From: Roseovarius arcticus
GTDB taxonomy: Bacteria; Pseudomonadota; Alphaproteobacteria; Rhodobacterales; Rhodobacteraceae
Assembly (NCBI RefSeq): GCF_006125015.1
Contig: NZ_SZZN01000001.1
Location: 3,162,001-3,226,000 of the forward strand
Direction: 5' to 3'
DNA: 64,000 nt
The position numbers and the translations under genes are program-made. The notes beneath the pieces were generated by a model. The model saw only the letters and a program-made list of their open reading frames with translations. It was not told where the DNA came from and searched no databases. How positions within the stretch are numbered: position 1 is the first letter of the stretch; each line of letters begins with the position of its first letter. Below are positions 18,012 through 27,255 of this stretch, in pieces.

Positions 18012-18385
18012 GCCAGTGCCCCCCGCATTAACCAAAGTCCCAGCGCCAGCGCGCCAATCGACAACCCTACCGACAGCGCAACATAGAGCAGCGCTGACAG
18101 GATCTGCCCCCGCTCAATCAGCGTCAGCACCTCTAGTGAAAACGCCGAAAACGTAGTGAAACCGCCAAGGATACCTGTCATCACAAATGGGTTCAGCGCG
18201 CTATATCCACGCTCAATAGACCACACCGCGAATGCGCCCATCAAGAACGATCCAATCACGTTGACCGACATCACCGCCACTGGAAAGCTGGGCGAGATCA
18301 TGCGCGCCGCCCACAGCCCCGCGCCAAAGCGCAGGCTGGCGCCGATCGCACCGCCGAGGGCTACCGAGAGAAAGGTCATGAACAT
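18008..18385 (-). CDS. crcB: Fluoride efflux channel CrcB/Fluc
   Basis: A 125-residue, four-helix membrane protein with the Fluc signatures GGAIGASLRFG near the N-terminus, the VNVIGSFLMG asparagine segment and GILGGFTTFSAFSLE. It forms a dual-topology dimer that exports fluoride. Starts at 18385 and 18379 are both reasonable, and an in-frame ATG at 18433 would add a non-family N-terminus. It heads the crcB-rluC-HAD-ATP12 operon. I looked for a fluoride riboswitch upstream and did not recognise one. Confidence 0.92.
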   Translation of the reverse strand: MFMTFLSVALGGAIGASLRFGAGLWAARMISPSFPVAVMSVNVIGSFLMGAFAVWSIERGYSALNPFVMTGILGGFTTFSAFSLEVLTLIERGQILSALLYVALSVGLSIGALALGLWLMRGALA

Positions 18386-18515
18386 CGCCGCTCTGTCGCG
18401 CGAGCTATGGCAATTGTCAATGGTGGTAGGCACCGCTGCCCCCTTGTGAAATGGCTTGTTCCGCGCTGTGCGGCCGCTAACATGACGCGAAATGACCCGC
18501 TAGTGAGGCTCCGTT

Positions 18516-19793
18516 TTGACCGATAACCCCAAGGCGCTGCTGCGCCGCCTTTTCGACCGCGCCGTCGCCGTGGCCGACCCTGCGCAGAGCCTTGCCGCCC
18601 ATCTGCCGCCTCGGCCTGAGGGACGCATAATCGTTATTGGCGCAGGCAAGGCATCGGCGCGCATGGCCGAGGCTGTAGAGGCCGAATGGGGGCCTTGCGA
18701 GGGGCTGGTGCTCACCCGATATGGCCATGCCCGGCCCTGCGCGGGGGTCCAGATCGTGGAGGCCGCGCACCCAGTCCCCGACGATGCGGGAATGCGGGCG
18801 ACCAGAAGGATGCTGGATATTCTGCGCGGCCTTGGGCCAAATGATTTCGTCCTCGCGCTAATCTCGGGCGGGGCGTCATCGTTGTTGGTGCAGCCTGCTG
18901 GCGACATCACATTGGCAGAAAAGCAGGCGATCAATCAGGCGCTGCTGGCCTCCGGCGCGCCTATCGGACAGATGAACGCGGTGCGCAAGCATCTGAGCAG
19001 CGTCAAAGGCGGGCAGCTGGCCGCAGCCGCCTACCCCGCGAGAATGCTTGCGCTACTGATCTCGGATGTGCCGGGCGACGATCCGGCAATGATCGGGTCG
19101 GGCCCGACGGTGGGCGATGCAGACACGCCCGGCGCCGCACTGGCGATACTCGAACGCTACGCCATTGATGTGCCGCCATCGGTGCGTGCCGTCCTCAATG
19201 GGGCCAGCGGCGTTGTACCCCCGGGCGATGCACGCCTTGCGCGCGTGCAGACTCAGATCTATGCCGCGCCGTCACACTCGCTGGCCGCTGCAGCCGACCT
19301 GGCCCGCGATGCGGGATGCGTGCCGCGCATCATTGGTGACGCGTTAGAGGGCGAGGCGCGGGATGTGGCTGCCCTTCACGCTAAGGACGCGCTTGCAGCA
19401 CAGAGCGCCATGGCGCCGGGTGACGCGCCACTTGTCTTGCTGTCTGGCGGTGAGTTGACCGTCACGCGGCGCGGCGCGGGTATCGGCGGGCCGAACGCCG
19501 AGTACGCTCTGGCGCTGGCGATCGCGCTGGATAGCGTGCCCGGCATTCACGCAATCGCCTGCGACACCGACGGCGTCGACGGCGCCGCCGAGGTGGCGGG
19601 CGCAATCATCGGGCCAGACACCTTGCGCGATGCCAGCGCACTAGGCCTTGATCCCATTGCCGCGCTGGAGCGCAACGATGCGCACACCTTTTTTCGCGCG
19701 CTCGGGGCGCAGGTAGTGACCGGTCCAACCTTGACTAACGTCAATGATTTTCGCGCGACTTGGGTTCAGCCGCTCGTTCCGCGCAGTATTTGA
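18516..19793 (+). CDS. Glycerate 2-kinase (MOFRL family, GckA/TtuD-like)
   Basis: A 425-residue protein with the DUF4147 N-terminal domain (VIGAGKASARMAEA near residue 40, LISGGASSLL near 117, NAVRKHLSSVKGG) and a C-terminal MOFRL domain (LLSGGELTVT, GGPNAEYALA, DTDGVDG). It phosphorylates D-glycerate to 2-phosphoglycerate, feeding serine-cycle or tartrate/glyoxylate carbon into glycolysis. Homologues were formerly annotated hydroxypyruvate reductase. The start is a TTG at 18516 with GAGG upstream; no better ATG is in frame nearby. It is monocistronic and divergent from crcB. Confidence 0.88.
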   Translation: MTDNPKALLRRLFDRAVAVADPAQSLAAHLPPRPEGRIIVIGAGKASARMAEAVEAEWGPCEGLVLTRYGHARPCAGVQIVEAAHPVPDDAGMRATRRMLDILRGLGPNDFVLALISGGASSLLVQPAGDITLAEKQAINQALLASGAPIGQMNAVRKHLSSVKGGQLAAAAYPARMLALLISDVPGDDPAMIGSGPTVGDADTPGAALAILERYAIDVPPSVRAVLNGASGVVPPGDARLARVQTQIYAAPSHSLAAAADLARDAGCVPRIIGDALEGEARDVAALHAKDALAAQSAMAPGDAPLVLLSGGELTVTRRGAGIGGPNAEYALALAIALDSVPGIHAIACDTDGVDGAAEVAGAIIGPDTLRDASALGLDPIAALERNDAHTFFRALGAQVVTGPTLTNVNDFRATWVQPLVPRSI

Positions 19794-19875
19794 AAAACGT
19801 CGTAATTGCGCTAAGTTAAGACACGCTGAGCCGGGTGCTGCCGCCCGCGACCAGACTATTCGAGGACAGAACGTC

Positions 19876-20259
19876 ATGTATCGCCGTACATTCACTGCCA
19901 TCACTGCCGCCCTGCTGCTGAGCGTATCTGGTGGAATATCCATCGCCCAAGACACCGCGCTGAGCGCATCTGAGGTCGAGAGCCTGTTGACCGGGAACAC
20001 AGCCGAGGGGCAGTGGGAGGGCAAGAGTTATAGGTCATATTTTAGCCCAGATGGCGTTACGATCTATGCACCGAGTAAAGGCGACACATTGACAGGCAAG
20101 TGGCGCGTTAATCCCGAAACCGGCGAATATGACAGCTTTTGGGAGACGGTTGGCTGGATTGCCTACACCGTCCTGCGCACAGAAGACGGCTTTGCCTGGC
20201 AACGAGGTGATAAATCCTATCCGTTTTCGCTCCTTCAAGGGCGTAGATTGGGCGACTGA
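19876..20259 (+). CDS. Secreted protein of unknown function
   Basis: A 127-residue protein with a clear signal peptide (YRRTFTAITAALLLSVSGG, cleavage likely after SIAQ). The mature part is about 105 residues. It has an aromatic-rich pattern (GQWEGKSYRSYFSPDG, GKWRVNPETGEYDSFWE) that suggests a small beta-barrel, similar in style to periplasmic proteins that recur in Rhodobacteraceae, but I cannot name a family. The ATG at 19876 has GAGGA nine bases upstream, which decides it over an in-frame ATG at 19744. It lies between the glycerate kinase gene and the convergent rsmD. Confidence 0.75.
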   Translation: MYRRTFTAITAALLLSVSGGISIAQDTALSASEVESLLTGNTAEGQWEGKSYRSYFSPDGVTIYAPSKGDTLTGKWRVNPETGEYDSFWETVGWIAYTVLRTEDGFAWQRGDKSYPFSLLQGRRLGD

Positions 20260-20277
20260 CGGTGCATAGAGTTAAGG

Positions 20278-20832
20278 TCAGCCGCTCCATTTCAGCAGCG
20301 TGATCTGCGTATCGCCATAGCGGCGGCGATCTAGTTGTGCGCAACCGGGCGGCGGGATCACGGCTGCGCTTTCCTCCCAGACGATCACGGCTGCCTTAGC
20401 CAGCCAACCACCTGAGACTGCGGCGCCCAGTGCTGCCTCGCCTAGGGCGCGCCCATAAGGCGGGTCCAGAAACACCAGTGTTGCGGGGACGCCCTGCACA
20501 GCGCCCAATCGAGTCGCGTCCTGACGCAGCACTTTCGCGCGATCCCCTACGCCGACCAATTCGATGTTCCGGTCCAGCAGCGCCAGCGCGGCGCGTCCGT
20601 TTTCGACAAACCGCGCAGATGCCGCACCGCGCGACAACGCCTCCAGGCCCAGCGCACCCGTTCCGGCAAAGAGGTCGAGCACCTCCGTGCCGCCTAGCAC
20701 GTCCATGCTGTTTAGGATGTTGAACAGACTTTCGCGAACGCGGTCAGATGTCGGGCGCAACTGTGCGTTTGCGTCCCCCTTGCCCACGTCTGCCAAACGG
20801 CGACCACGCGCATCCCCGGCGATAATCCTCAC
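20278..20832 (-). CDS. rsmD: 16S rRNA (guanine(966)-N(2))-methyltransferase RsmD
   Basis: A 184-residue Rossmann-fold methyltransferase. It begins MRIIAGDARGRRL as RsmD proteins do. The SAM-binding motif is LDLFAGTGALGLEALSRGA near residue 52, and the catalytic DPPYG is near residue 123. It methylates G966 of 16S rRNA in the assembled 30S. The start overlaps the stop of the FAD-reductase gene by 4 bases, so both are one minus-strand operon with the reductase first. Confidence 0.94.
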   Translation of the reverse strand: MRIIAGDARGRRLADVGKGDANAQLRPTSDRVRESLFNILNSMDVLGGTEVLDLFAGTGALGLEALSRGAASARFVENGRAALALLDRNIELVGVGDRAKVLRQDATRLGAVQGVPATLVFLDPPYGRALGEAALGAAVSGGWLAKAAVIVWEESAAVIPPPGCAQLDRRRYGDTQITLLKWSG

Positions 20833-22037
20833 GCCAGCAGCGATTTCAGTTCGGTCGCGGAGTCAGAGACCGCCTCTGCCGAGGGCGATTTGCCCGCCTC
20901 GATCAGACGCTTGCCCACCATGTAAGCCCGCGGATCGTTCATTGCGTCGACGGCCAGCAGCGTGTCCCCAGAGTAGTACCAGAACGAGGCAGAGTGCGCG
21001 CCTGCCGAGGGGCGTGTCACGACGCGATCATACCCAATATTCAGCCCGGCAATCTGTAACTTGACGTCATACTGGTCGGACCAGAACCACGGTTGCGGCA
21101 CATACTCGGTCCCCGCCCCCATAAGGTTGCACGCGACGCATTCCGCCATGTCGATGGCGTTCGGCACGCTCTCTAGCCGCAGGCGCCCGCCGTTGTACGG
21201 GAACGATGCGCAGTCGCCCGCCGCCCAGATCGCCGGATCGCTGGTGCGGCCCAGCGCGTCGACGGCGATGCCGTTGTCGATGTCCAACCCCGCCGCCTCG
21301 GCCAAGGCGGTGCCGGGCGCGATGCCCACGCCGACGATGACGAAATCAGCGGCCAGTTCGCTACCATCGCTGAGGCGCGCGCCGGTGACATGGCCCTCAC
21401 CCAAGAGGCGGTCCAGCCCCACACCCTCGCGAATGTCGACGCCATGTTCGGTATGCAGCGCGCGGAAAAAATCAGACGTCTCGGGCGCGGCGACACGTTG
21501 CAAAATACGGTCCGACATCTCGACCAACGTAACGCTCAGGCCCTTCTTTGCCGCGACAGCCGCCGCCTCCAGCCCGATATAGCCGCCGCCGACGATCAGC
21601 ACCTTCGCCCCTTGGACAAAGCGCGGCTCCATCGCATCGACATCCGCCAGATCGCGGACAACGTGCACGCCCTCCAGCGCGCCGCCGATCGCGGCAGGTA
21701 GGCGGCGCGGCGTCGATCCGGTGGTCAGCACCAGCGCATCGTAATGCAGTGTCTCGCCGCCCATGCGCACCACCTGCGCCGCCCGGTCGATGGCATCGAC
21801 TCGCCTACCGAGCCGCAGATCGACGTCGATATCACCATAAAAATGGTACGGGCGCAGATAGAGCCGCTCCAGTTCCAAATCGCCCAAGAGGTATGCCTTG
21901 GACAGTGGCGGGCGCTGATAGGGCGGTGCCGACTCCTCGCCGATCAGGGTGATGCGACCCACGTGGCCGTCCTTGCGCAGACGCGCCACAAGCGACGATC
22001 CCGCCTGCCCTGCTCCGATCACGACGATATCCGGCAT
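20829..22037 (-). CDS. FAD-dependent ferredoxin/rubredoxin-type reductase
   Basis: A 402-residue flavoprotein of the ferredoxin-NAD reductase class (ThcD, putidaredoxin reductase type). FAD motif VVIGAGQAGSSLVARLR is at the N-terminus; PPYQRPPLSKAYL is the family hallmark; VLIVGGGYIGLEAAAVA binds NADH near residue 145; WAAGDCASF near residue 270 is the second FAD contact. A C-terminal reductase domain follows. It would pass electrons from NADH to a [2Fe-2S] ferredoxin for a cytochrome P450 or dioxygenase, but no such partner is adjacent. Its stop overlaps the rsmD start. Confidence 0.88.
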   Translation of the reverse strand: MPDIVVIGAGQAGSSLVARLRKDGHVGRITLIGEESAPPYQRPPLSKAYLLGDLELERLYLRPYHFYGDIDVDLRLGRRVDAIDRAAQVVRMGGETLHYDALVLTTGSTPRRLPAAIGGALEGVHVVRDLADVDAMEPRFVQGAKVLIVGGGYIGLEAAAVAAKKGLSVTLVEMSDRILQRVAAPETSDFFRALHTEHGVDIREGVGLDRLLGEGHVTGARLSDGSELAADFVIVGVGIAPGTALAEAAGLDIDNGIAVDALGRTSDPAIWAAGDCASFPYNGGRLRLESVPNAIDMAECVACNLMGAGTEYVPQPWFWSDQYDVKLQIAGLNIGYDRVVTRPSAGAHSASFWYYSGDTLLAVDAMNDPRAYMVGKRLIEAGKSPSAEAVSDSATELKSLLA

Positions 22038-22127
22038 AGTCCGTTTCCGATCTTTTAAATGGCCTCGACGCCGCGCAGCCTATATCGGTTTGTTAGATCA
22101 GCGCAAACATCAGACAAGGACTTCATC

Positions 22128-22616
22128 ATGAGCATTTCAGTCGGCGACAAACTTCCCTCTGCCAGCCTGACGCATCTCGGCGCCGACGGCCCCGAAGCCG
22201 TCGATCTGGCCGCGCGTACGAAAGGCCGCAAGGTCGTCATATTCGCCGTACCGGGCGCGTTCACAGGCGTTTGCCACAATGCGCATGTGCCCAGCTTCGT
22301 ACGCACCAAGGATCAGTTCGACGCCAAAGGCGTGGACGAGATCATGTGTATTTCGGTCAACGATCCCTTTGTCACCGGTGCATGGGGCGAAATCACCGGG
22401 GCGACGGCCGCAGGCATCACCATGCTAGGCGATCCGGTGTCGGACTTCACCAAGGCGATGGGCATGGAATTCAGCAATCCTACCGTTGGCCTTATCGACC
22501 GGTCCAAGCGCTATGCGATGGTCGTCGAGGACGGCACCATCACTTTGCTGCATGAGGAAGAAAACCCCGGCCTGTGTGACGTGTCCGCTGGTGAGGGCCT
22601 TCTGGCTGAAATGTAG
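22128..22616 (+). CDS. Prx5-type peroxiredoxin (redoxin family)
   Basis: A 162-residue thiol peroxidase. The peroxidatic cysteine lies in PGAFTGVCHNAHVPSF near residue 48. A further cysteine occurs near the C-terminus in NPGLCDVSAGE. It reduces hydroperoxides using glutaredoxin or thioredoxin. The ATG at 22128 is preceded by AAGGA at a good distance; an in-frame start at 22059 is unlikely. The gene is monocistronic, divergent from the FAD-reductase gene, and ends in a clear terminator at 22691. Confidence 0.92.
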   Translation: MSISVGDKLPSASLTHLGADGPEAVDLAARTKGRKVVIFAVPGAFTGVCHNAHVPSFVRTKDQFDAKGVDEIMCISVNDPFVTGAWGEITGATAAGITMLGDPVSDFTKAMGMEFSNPTVGLIDRSKRYAMVVEDGTITLLHEEENPGLCDVSAGEGLLAEM

Positions 22617-22690
22617 GCCGTTTTCCCCGCGCCCTCGCGCCGGGAATACGTCAAAGCAAGAGGGGCTCTTCGCCTTTGCTTCGTAGCAAT

Positions 22691-22722
22691 AAGCGGCCCG
22701 GTGAATATCCGGGCCGCTTTGC
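22691..22722 (+). terminator. Rho-independent terminator after the peroxiredoxin gene
   Basis: Perfect 11-bp stem AAGCGGCCCGG (22691-22701) with CCGGGCCGCTT (22709-22719), loop of 7, followed by TTGCATTT on the plus strand. It lies between the convergent peroxiredoxin and pterin dehydratase genes; in the minus direction no U-run follows. Confidence 0.75.
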
Positions 22723-22735
22723 ATTTGGGCAGGGA

Positions 22736-23032
22736 TTAATCCGCCAGAATATCCATCTTGCGTGCCAGCTTGGCATCCAGTGCGCTGAGGCCATCGACGT
22801 CATGCGTCGTCAGCGTCACAGTGACCTTGTTATAGACGTTGGTCCATTCAGGGTGGTGGTTCCACTTTTCCGCCCAGACGCCCGCGCGCACCATCCAGCC
22901 TAGCGCGTCGACGAAATCCGCGAATTTGAACTCCTTGATGATGGCATCGCGGCCATCCACCATGGCCCATCCGTCTTTGAGCAGCGGATCAATCATCGTT
23001 GTGCGCGCGGTGTCACTCAGTTTCTCGCTCAT
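22736..23032 (-). CDS. phhB: 4a-hydroxytetrahydrobiopterin (pterin-4a-carbinolamine) dehydratase
   Basis: A 98-residue protein with the active-site pattern KWNHHPEW near residue 55 and the later TTHDVDGLS. It recycles the pterin cofactor by dehydrating 4a-hydroxytetrahydropterin. Length is normal. The start overlaps the stop of the FemAB-like gene by 4 bases. No aromatic amino acid hydroxylase gene is adjacent, so its cofactor-using partner must lie elsewhere or it acts in another pterin step. Confidence 0.9.
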   Translation of the reverse strand: MSEKLSDTARTTMIDPLLKDGWAMVDGRDAIIKEFKFADFVDALGWMVRAGVWAEKWNHHPEWTNVYNKVTVTLTTHDVDGLSALDAKLARKMDILAD

Positions 23033-24219
23033 TCGTGGTCCTCCTTCGGTATTTTCCTGAACGGCCCGTAGGACGTCAAAACTTCGATATCTTCCTCAAC
23101 TGCTGCACCCTCGGCCCGCAGATACTGCGCGACCGCATCGGCAAATCCTGCGTCGCGCACCCAATGCAGCGAATGGGTCGCCACCGGCAGATAGCCGCGC
23201 GCCAGCTTATGTTCGCCCTGCGCGCCGGCCTCGACGCGGCCAAGGCCATGGGCCAGCGCGTAGTCGATAGCCTGATAATAACACAGCTCAAAATGAAGGC
23301 ACGGGTGGTCGTAGGTGCAGCCCCAGTAGCGGCCATATAACGCCGAGGCGCCGATGAAGTTCACCGCGCCTGCAACAGGCGTGCCGCCATCCATGGCTAG
23401 GATTAGCAGCATATCATCGCGCAACGTATCGTGCGCGATCTCAAAGAACTGCCGTGTCAGATAAGGCGTGCCCCATTTGCGTGCGCCGGTATCTTGGTAG
23501 AACTCCCAGACGGCATTCCAATGCTCGGGCTGAATATCAGACCCACTTAGCTGCACAATATCTCCGCCAAAATCTTGCGCGATGCGCCGCTCCTTGCGGA
23601 TGTTCTTGCGCTTGCGCGCGCTGAGCGCGGTGAGGAAGCCGTCGAAATCTCGATATCCGCCATCGATCCAGTGAAACTGCTGGCCAGTGCGCCGCATCAA
23701 GCCCATCGCAGCGCCCGCTATGGCCTCGTCCCTAGTACAGAACGTGACATGCACTGACGACACGGCATTGCCCTCGGCGATCTGCACGGCGCCCTGCACC
23801 AATGCGGCGCGGCCGGTATCCTCATGCCCCGGACGGGTCAGAAATCGCCGCCCAGTGACCGGCGTGAACGGCACGGCCATTTGTAATTTCGGGTAATACC
23901 GCCCGCCCGCGCGGCTGTAGGCATCCGCCCAGCCGTGGTCGAACACATACTCGCCCTGACTATGCGACTTGGCATAAAGCGGCGCGCAGGCAATAATCTG
24001 CCCATCCTGCTCAGCCGTCAGGTATTGCGCCTGCCAACCAGTGCCAGGGCCGACAGATCCGCTATCCTCCAGCGCCTTAAGAAACCTGTAAGTGGTAAAG
24101 GGATCTTCGGGCCGGGCGCCTTCTGCCGCCTCGGGGCAGGCGCAGGCATCCCAATCGGCAGGCGCGATCCCGCTTAGGCTTGCGTGCGCGCGGATTGTAA
24201 TTTCACTCTTGTCGGTCAT
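23029..24219 (-). CDS. FemAB/peptidogalycan-type GNAT-fold protein (PF04339-like)
   Basis: A 396-residue cytoplasmic protein. Hallmarks that I associate with the PF04339 (former DUF482) family are the N-terminal [13 protein letters not shown], the central [12 protein letters not shown] basic motif and the C-terminal [11 protein letters not shown] and [16 protein letters not shown] stretches. These proteins have two GNAT-like folds and are thought to acylate or aminoacylate an unknown acceptor. It is the first gene of a two-gene operon with phhB. The substrate is unknown. Confidence 0.8.
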   Translation of the reverse strand: MTDKSEITIRAHASLSGIAPADWDACACPEAAEGARPEDPFTTYRFLKALEDSGSVGPGTGWQAQYLTAEQDGQIIACAPLYAKSHSQGEYVFDHGWADAYSRAGGRYYPKLQMAVPFTPVTGRRFLTRPGHEDTGRAALVQGAVQIAEGNAVSSVHVTFCTRDEAIAGAAMGLMRRTGQQFHWIDGGYRDFDGFLTALSARKRKNIRKERRIAQDFGGDIVQLSGSDIQPEHWNAVWEFYQDTGARKWGTPYLTRQFFEIAHDTLRDDMLLILAMDGGTPVAGAVNFIGASALYGRYWGCTYDHPCLHFELCYYQAIDYALAHGLGRVEAGAQGEHKLARGYLPVATHSLHWVRDAGFADAVAQYLRAEGAAVEEDIEVLTSYGPFRKIPKEDHE

Positions 24220-24270
24220 GCCTCGCCCGTCTCGCTGCCAGCATCTAACCTGTGCCCTAAGTGGGCCAAT

Positions 24271-25038
24271 TCAAGCGGGCAGACCGGGCAGATAGCCCTC
24301 GAACGTGATATTGCCCGCCACGCGCCTTGCAATGGTGGCCTCCCCCGGCGACCGGATCGTCCAGCAAAGGATGTCTATCCCTGCGCCCTTCAGTTCGGCG
24401 ACGCGGGGGCGGTCCAGATCATCCCATTGGTGGCTGATAAAACTCGCCTTTGCCGCCTCCATATCCGGAATGACGCGAAGGCGATCGCGCACGGAGGCAG
24501 GCAATTCGGGGCAGTCATGTGCCGTATAGGCGCAAGTGACGATCCCGCGTGGCACATCCGGGGCCAACGTAGCCAGACGGATCACCGAATGGGGGTTGAA
24601 CGACATGAGGCCAGCCGGCCCCGCATACTCTGCCAGATCGCGCGCTACCGCGCTCTCTAGGATGCCGTCCGTCTCGCCCATCTGGCCATGCTGGTCCTTG
24701 ACCTCGATCAGCAGTGGCACGCGGCCGGCAACCAGCACGAGCACCTCGGCCAGCGTTGGTATGCCTTCGTCTGTACCGTTGAGCAGGACACTAGCTAGTC
24801 CCGCCGCGCTACGCGCGCGGACGGGGCCTGCGGCATCGGTCAGCCGATCCAGATTATCGTCATGAAATACCATTGCCACGTCATCGGACGACATCTGCAC
24901 GTCGATCTCGATACCGTAGCCCGCCGCAATCGCTGCGCTTATCGCCGCGCGCGAGTTCTCTTGCCGCCCCGCGGCCCTATTGTGAAGGGCGCGGTGCGCT
25001 AATGGCAGGCGCAGAAATGCCCTGTCCAGCCGCATCAT
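24271..25038 (-). CDS. Glycerophosphodiester phosphodiesterase family protein
   Basis: A 255-residue GDPD TIM-barrel enzyme with no signal peptide, so cytoplasmic. Catalytic features are AHRALHN (near residue 15), QENSRAAI, the metal-binding EIDVQ and FHDDNLDRLT, and later LLIEVKDQ. It hydrolyses glycerophosphodiesters to glycerol-3-phosphate and an alcohol. Two consecutive ATG codons (25038, 25035) overlap the RidA-family stop, so the two genes are coupled. The canonical HRG is HRA here, which is tolerated in the family. Confidence 0.86.
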   Translation of the reverse strand: MMRLDRAFLRLPLAHRALHNRAAGRQENSRAAISAAIAAGYGIEIDVQMSSDDVAMVFHDDNLDRLTDAAGPVRARSAAGLASVLLNGTDEGIPTLAEVLVLVAGRVPLLIEVKDQHGQMGETDGILESAVARDLAEYAGPAGLMSFNPHSVIRLATLAPDVPRGIVTCAYTAHDCPELPASVRDRLRVIPDMEAAKASFISHQWDDLDRPRVAELKGAGIDILCWTIRSPGEATIARRVAGNITFEGYLPGLPA

Positions 25039-25496
25039 GCGATCTGGAATATGCCTTCGATTTCGACCGCAACGCCCAGCGGCAATGAGGCCGCAGATAC
25101 TGCCGCGCGCGCATGTTTGCCCGCGTCGCCCAGCGCCTCACCCAGAAAATCGGACGCGCCGTTGATGACCTGAGGCTGCTCAGTGAAATCGGGGGTCGAA
25201 TTAACGAAACCGCCCAATTTGATGACACGCACCATCCGGTCCAGATCGCCGCCGCACGCCGCTTTGACCTGCGCCAATAGCGCTATCGCGCAGCTGCGCG
25301 CAGCTTTGGCGCCGGCAGCGGTATCTGTGTCATCACCCAGCTTGCCGGTAATAAGACCGCTTTCGTCGCGCGAGATTTGGCCCGAAACATACAGGATATC
25401 GCCCACCTGAACGTAAGGCACATAATTAGCCGCCGGGGCAGGTGCATCCGGCAAGGTTACCCCCATCTCGGCCAGTTTTGTTTCAAATTTTCCCAT
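25035..25496 (-). CDS. RidA family protein (YjgF/YER057c/UK114)
   Basis: A 153-residue member of the RidA superfamily, in the longer subgroup that starts with a KFETKLAEMG segment. Conserved features are VGDILYVSGQI, RVIKLGGFVNST and the C-terminal LPLGVAVEIEG. The arginine essential for deaminase activity in true RidA is normally in a C-terminal RVE motif; here the corresponding position reads LPLGVAVEIEG without arginine, so imine hydrolysis is uncertain. It heads a two-gene operon with the GDPD gene. Confidence 0.85.
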   Translation of the reverse strand: MGKFETKLAEMGVTLPDAPAPAANYVPYVQVGDILYVSGQISRDESGLITGKLGDDTDTAAGAKAARSCAIALLAQVKAACGGDLDRMVRVIKLGGFVNSTPDFTEQPQVINGASDFLGEALGDAGKHARAAVSAASLPLGVAVEIEGIFQIA

Positions 25497-25811
25497 GTGA
25501 CTGTCATCCTTTTGCGCTGGTCAATCCTGCAGAACGCTAACGCCTGCGCAACCGGATTGAAACGGCAAAAGGCGCGCAGCACGGGGGCCATTCGCGGCGG
25601 GCGCGCCACTTGCCACAGGACGCGAAAAACTGTAATTCAGGTTCCTTGAGGGGATAGATGGCTGCCGCACTGCCCGCTTTCTAGTCGCATTTGTGCAACG
25701 CATCTTTGCCATTCGGCGGGATGCCACGTGCCGGAGGCGGCGGCATCCGTTAGATCCCCGTGAAATGCTCTTGCAGATACTTTTTCTGATTCTTGGCCTG
25801 AAAGTGATCCG
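25497..25811. other. Divergent intergenic region between RidA-family gene and mlaA
   Basis: About 315 bases without a gene I can support. It must hold the promoters of both divergent operons, but no motif is strong enough to place. An 8-codon ORF preceded by GAGGGG (ATG at 25658) is present and probably accidental. Confidence 0.4.
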
Positions 25812-26636
25812 GTGACACGTATTCCTAGCCCTCTTGCACCTCGCGCCGCCATTTGCGCTGTTTTGTTTGCCCTGCTGGCCGCCTGCGGCCATCAGCCTGA
25901 TCCTGCCGTCACACGCGGCGCGCCTTATGATCCCTACGAGCAATCGAACCGCCTCAATCATGAGCGAAACAAGAAGATCGACCGCGCCGTTCTGCGCCCG
26001 ATCGCCAAAGGCTACAGCGCCTTCGTGCCCGATGACGTCGAAACCGTCGTCAGCAATTTTTCTATCAATCTGTCGCTGCCGGGCGCGATGGTGAATAGCG
26101 CAATGCAGGGTAATGGCGTCGGTCTGACCTCAGATTTCTACCGCTTTCTGGTGAACTCGACGTTAGGTTTGGGCGGTCTGATCGACGTTGCCACCGATCT
26201 GAACATGCCTCCTGCGACAAGCGCCGATTTTGGTCAGACGCTCTACACTTGGGGCGTGCATGAGGGCCCGTATATCGTGTTGCCCGTGATCGGGCCGAAC
26301 ACCAGCCGCGCGGCTGCCGGGCGTGTGGTGGACCTATTCACCAATCCGCTGACCTATGTGATCGAAGATCCCGAGAGCTATTACGTGGCCGGCACGCGCG
26401 TCTCGCGCGGTCTGACGGCGCGCGGGCGCTACGCCGATTCGATCGACTCGGTGCTCTACGACAGCGCTGATAGCTACGCGGCCACCCGTTCACTTTATCT
26501 TCAGAATCGACGCTACAAGGTGGGCAATCGCAGCAGCGAGACCTATCTGGACCCTTATGATACCACCACCGGCGCGGCAGGCCCTAGTGCAGCCCCCGGT
26601 GTCAGCGCAGATTTTGAGGACCCATATGATCAATAA
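25812..26636 (+). CDS. mlaA: MlaA (VacJ) family outer-membrane lipoprotein
   Basis: A 274-residue lipoprotein with lipobox LLAAC near residue 24. The VacJ motif DPYEQSNRLNHERNKKIDRAVLRPIAKGY (given in parts: DPYEQSNRLNH and DRAVLRPIAKGY) and NSTLGLGGLIDVA, GPYIVLPVIGP are all present. MlaA sits in the outer membrane and removes phospholipids from the outer leaflet, passing them to MlaC. The start is a GTG at 25812; no in-frame ATG gives a better signal peptide. It overlaps mlaC by 11 bases. The mlaFEDB inner-membrane transporter genes are not here. Confidence 0.93.
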   Translation: MTRIPSPLAPRAAICAVLFALLAACGHQPDPAVTRGAPYDPYEQSNRLNHERNKKIDRAVLRPIAKGYSAFVPDDVETVVSNFSINLSLPGAMVNSAMQGNGVGLTSDFYRFLVNSTLGLGGLIDVATDLNMPPATSADFGQTLYTWGVHEGPYIVLPVIGPNTSRAAAGRVVDLFTNPLTYVIEDPESYYVAGTRVSRGLTARGRYADSIDSVLYDSADSYAATRSLYLQNRRYKVGNRSSETYLDPYDTTTGAAGPSAAPGVSADFEDPYDQ

Positions 26637-27231
26637 TATCACACGCCGTCACCTTATCGCCACCGGGATGGGCGCTGCTGTCGTCGCTGCCATCCCGCAC
26701 AGCGCGCTGGCGCTGAGCGACGCTGGCGCACGCGCGCTGATCGACAAGGTGGTAGGCGACATCAACCGTGTCATTGCGACCGGCAAACCGATCGGCCAGA
26801 TGATCGGCGATTTCGAAGGTATCCTGCGCCAGCACGCCGACGTCGATTTGATCGCGCGCAGCACCCTGGGCGCCGATGCAAACCGCGCATCCCCGGCCCA
26901 GATGGCGGCCTACACGGACGCATTGCGTGGCTACCTCGCGCGCAAGTATGGCAAGCGGTTCAGGGAATTCGAAGGCGGCCAGATTGAGGCGACAGGCGTG
27001 CGGCAGGTTAAATCCTGGCATGAGGTGCAGGCCCGCGTGAACCTACGCGGAGAGGCGCCCTTTGACGTGCGTTTCCTCGTGTCGGACCGGTCTGGACGCG
27101 ACTTGTTTTTTGACATGGTGATGGAGGGTATCAGCCTACGTCTGAGCGAGCGGACCGAAATCGGCTCTATGCTGGATCGCCGTCAGGGAAACATTGATGC
27201 GCTGATTGCGGATCTGCGACAGGCTGGGTAA
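26626..27231 (+). CDS. mlaC: MlaC-type periplasmic phospholipid-binding protein
   Basis: A 201-residue protein. The N-terminus (NITRRHLIATGMGAAVVAA) contains twin arginines ahead of a hydrophobic stretch, so it may be exported by Tat, unlike E. coli MlaC which uses Sec. The mature protein has the MlaC/Ttg2D pattern ARKYGKRFREFEGG and FLVSDRSGRDLFFDMVMEGISL (in parts). It ferries phospholipids between MlaA and the inner-membrane Mla complex. The ATG at 26626 has GAGGA upstream inside mlaA. A strong terminator follows at 27256. Confidence 0.88.
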   Translation: MINNITRRHLIATGMGAAVVAAIPHSALALSDAGARALIDKVVGDINRVIATGKPIGQMIGDFEGILRQHADVDLIARSTLGADANRASPAQMAAYTDALRGYLARKYGKRFREFEGGQIEATGVRQVKSWHEVQARVNLRGEAPFDVRFLVSDRSGRDLFFDMVMEGISLRLSERTEIGSMLDRRQGNIDALIADLRQAG

Positions 27232-27255
27232 GTGCCTTCTGAGATGTGATGTTTT

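Noticed and set aside
18386..18515. Fluoride riboswitch upstream of crcB
   Set aside because: The interval is short and I could not recognise the conserved pseudoknot elements.
25658..25684. Tiny 8-codon ORF with GAGGGG upstream of mlaA
   Set aside because: Too short to judge, no amino acid bias suggesting attenuation, and far from the mlaA start.
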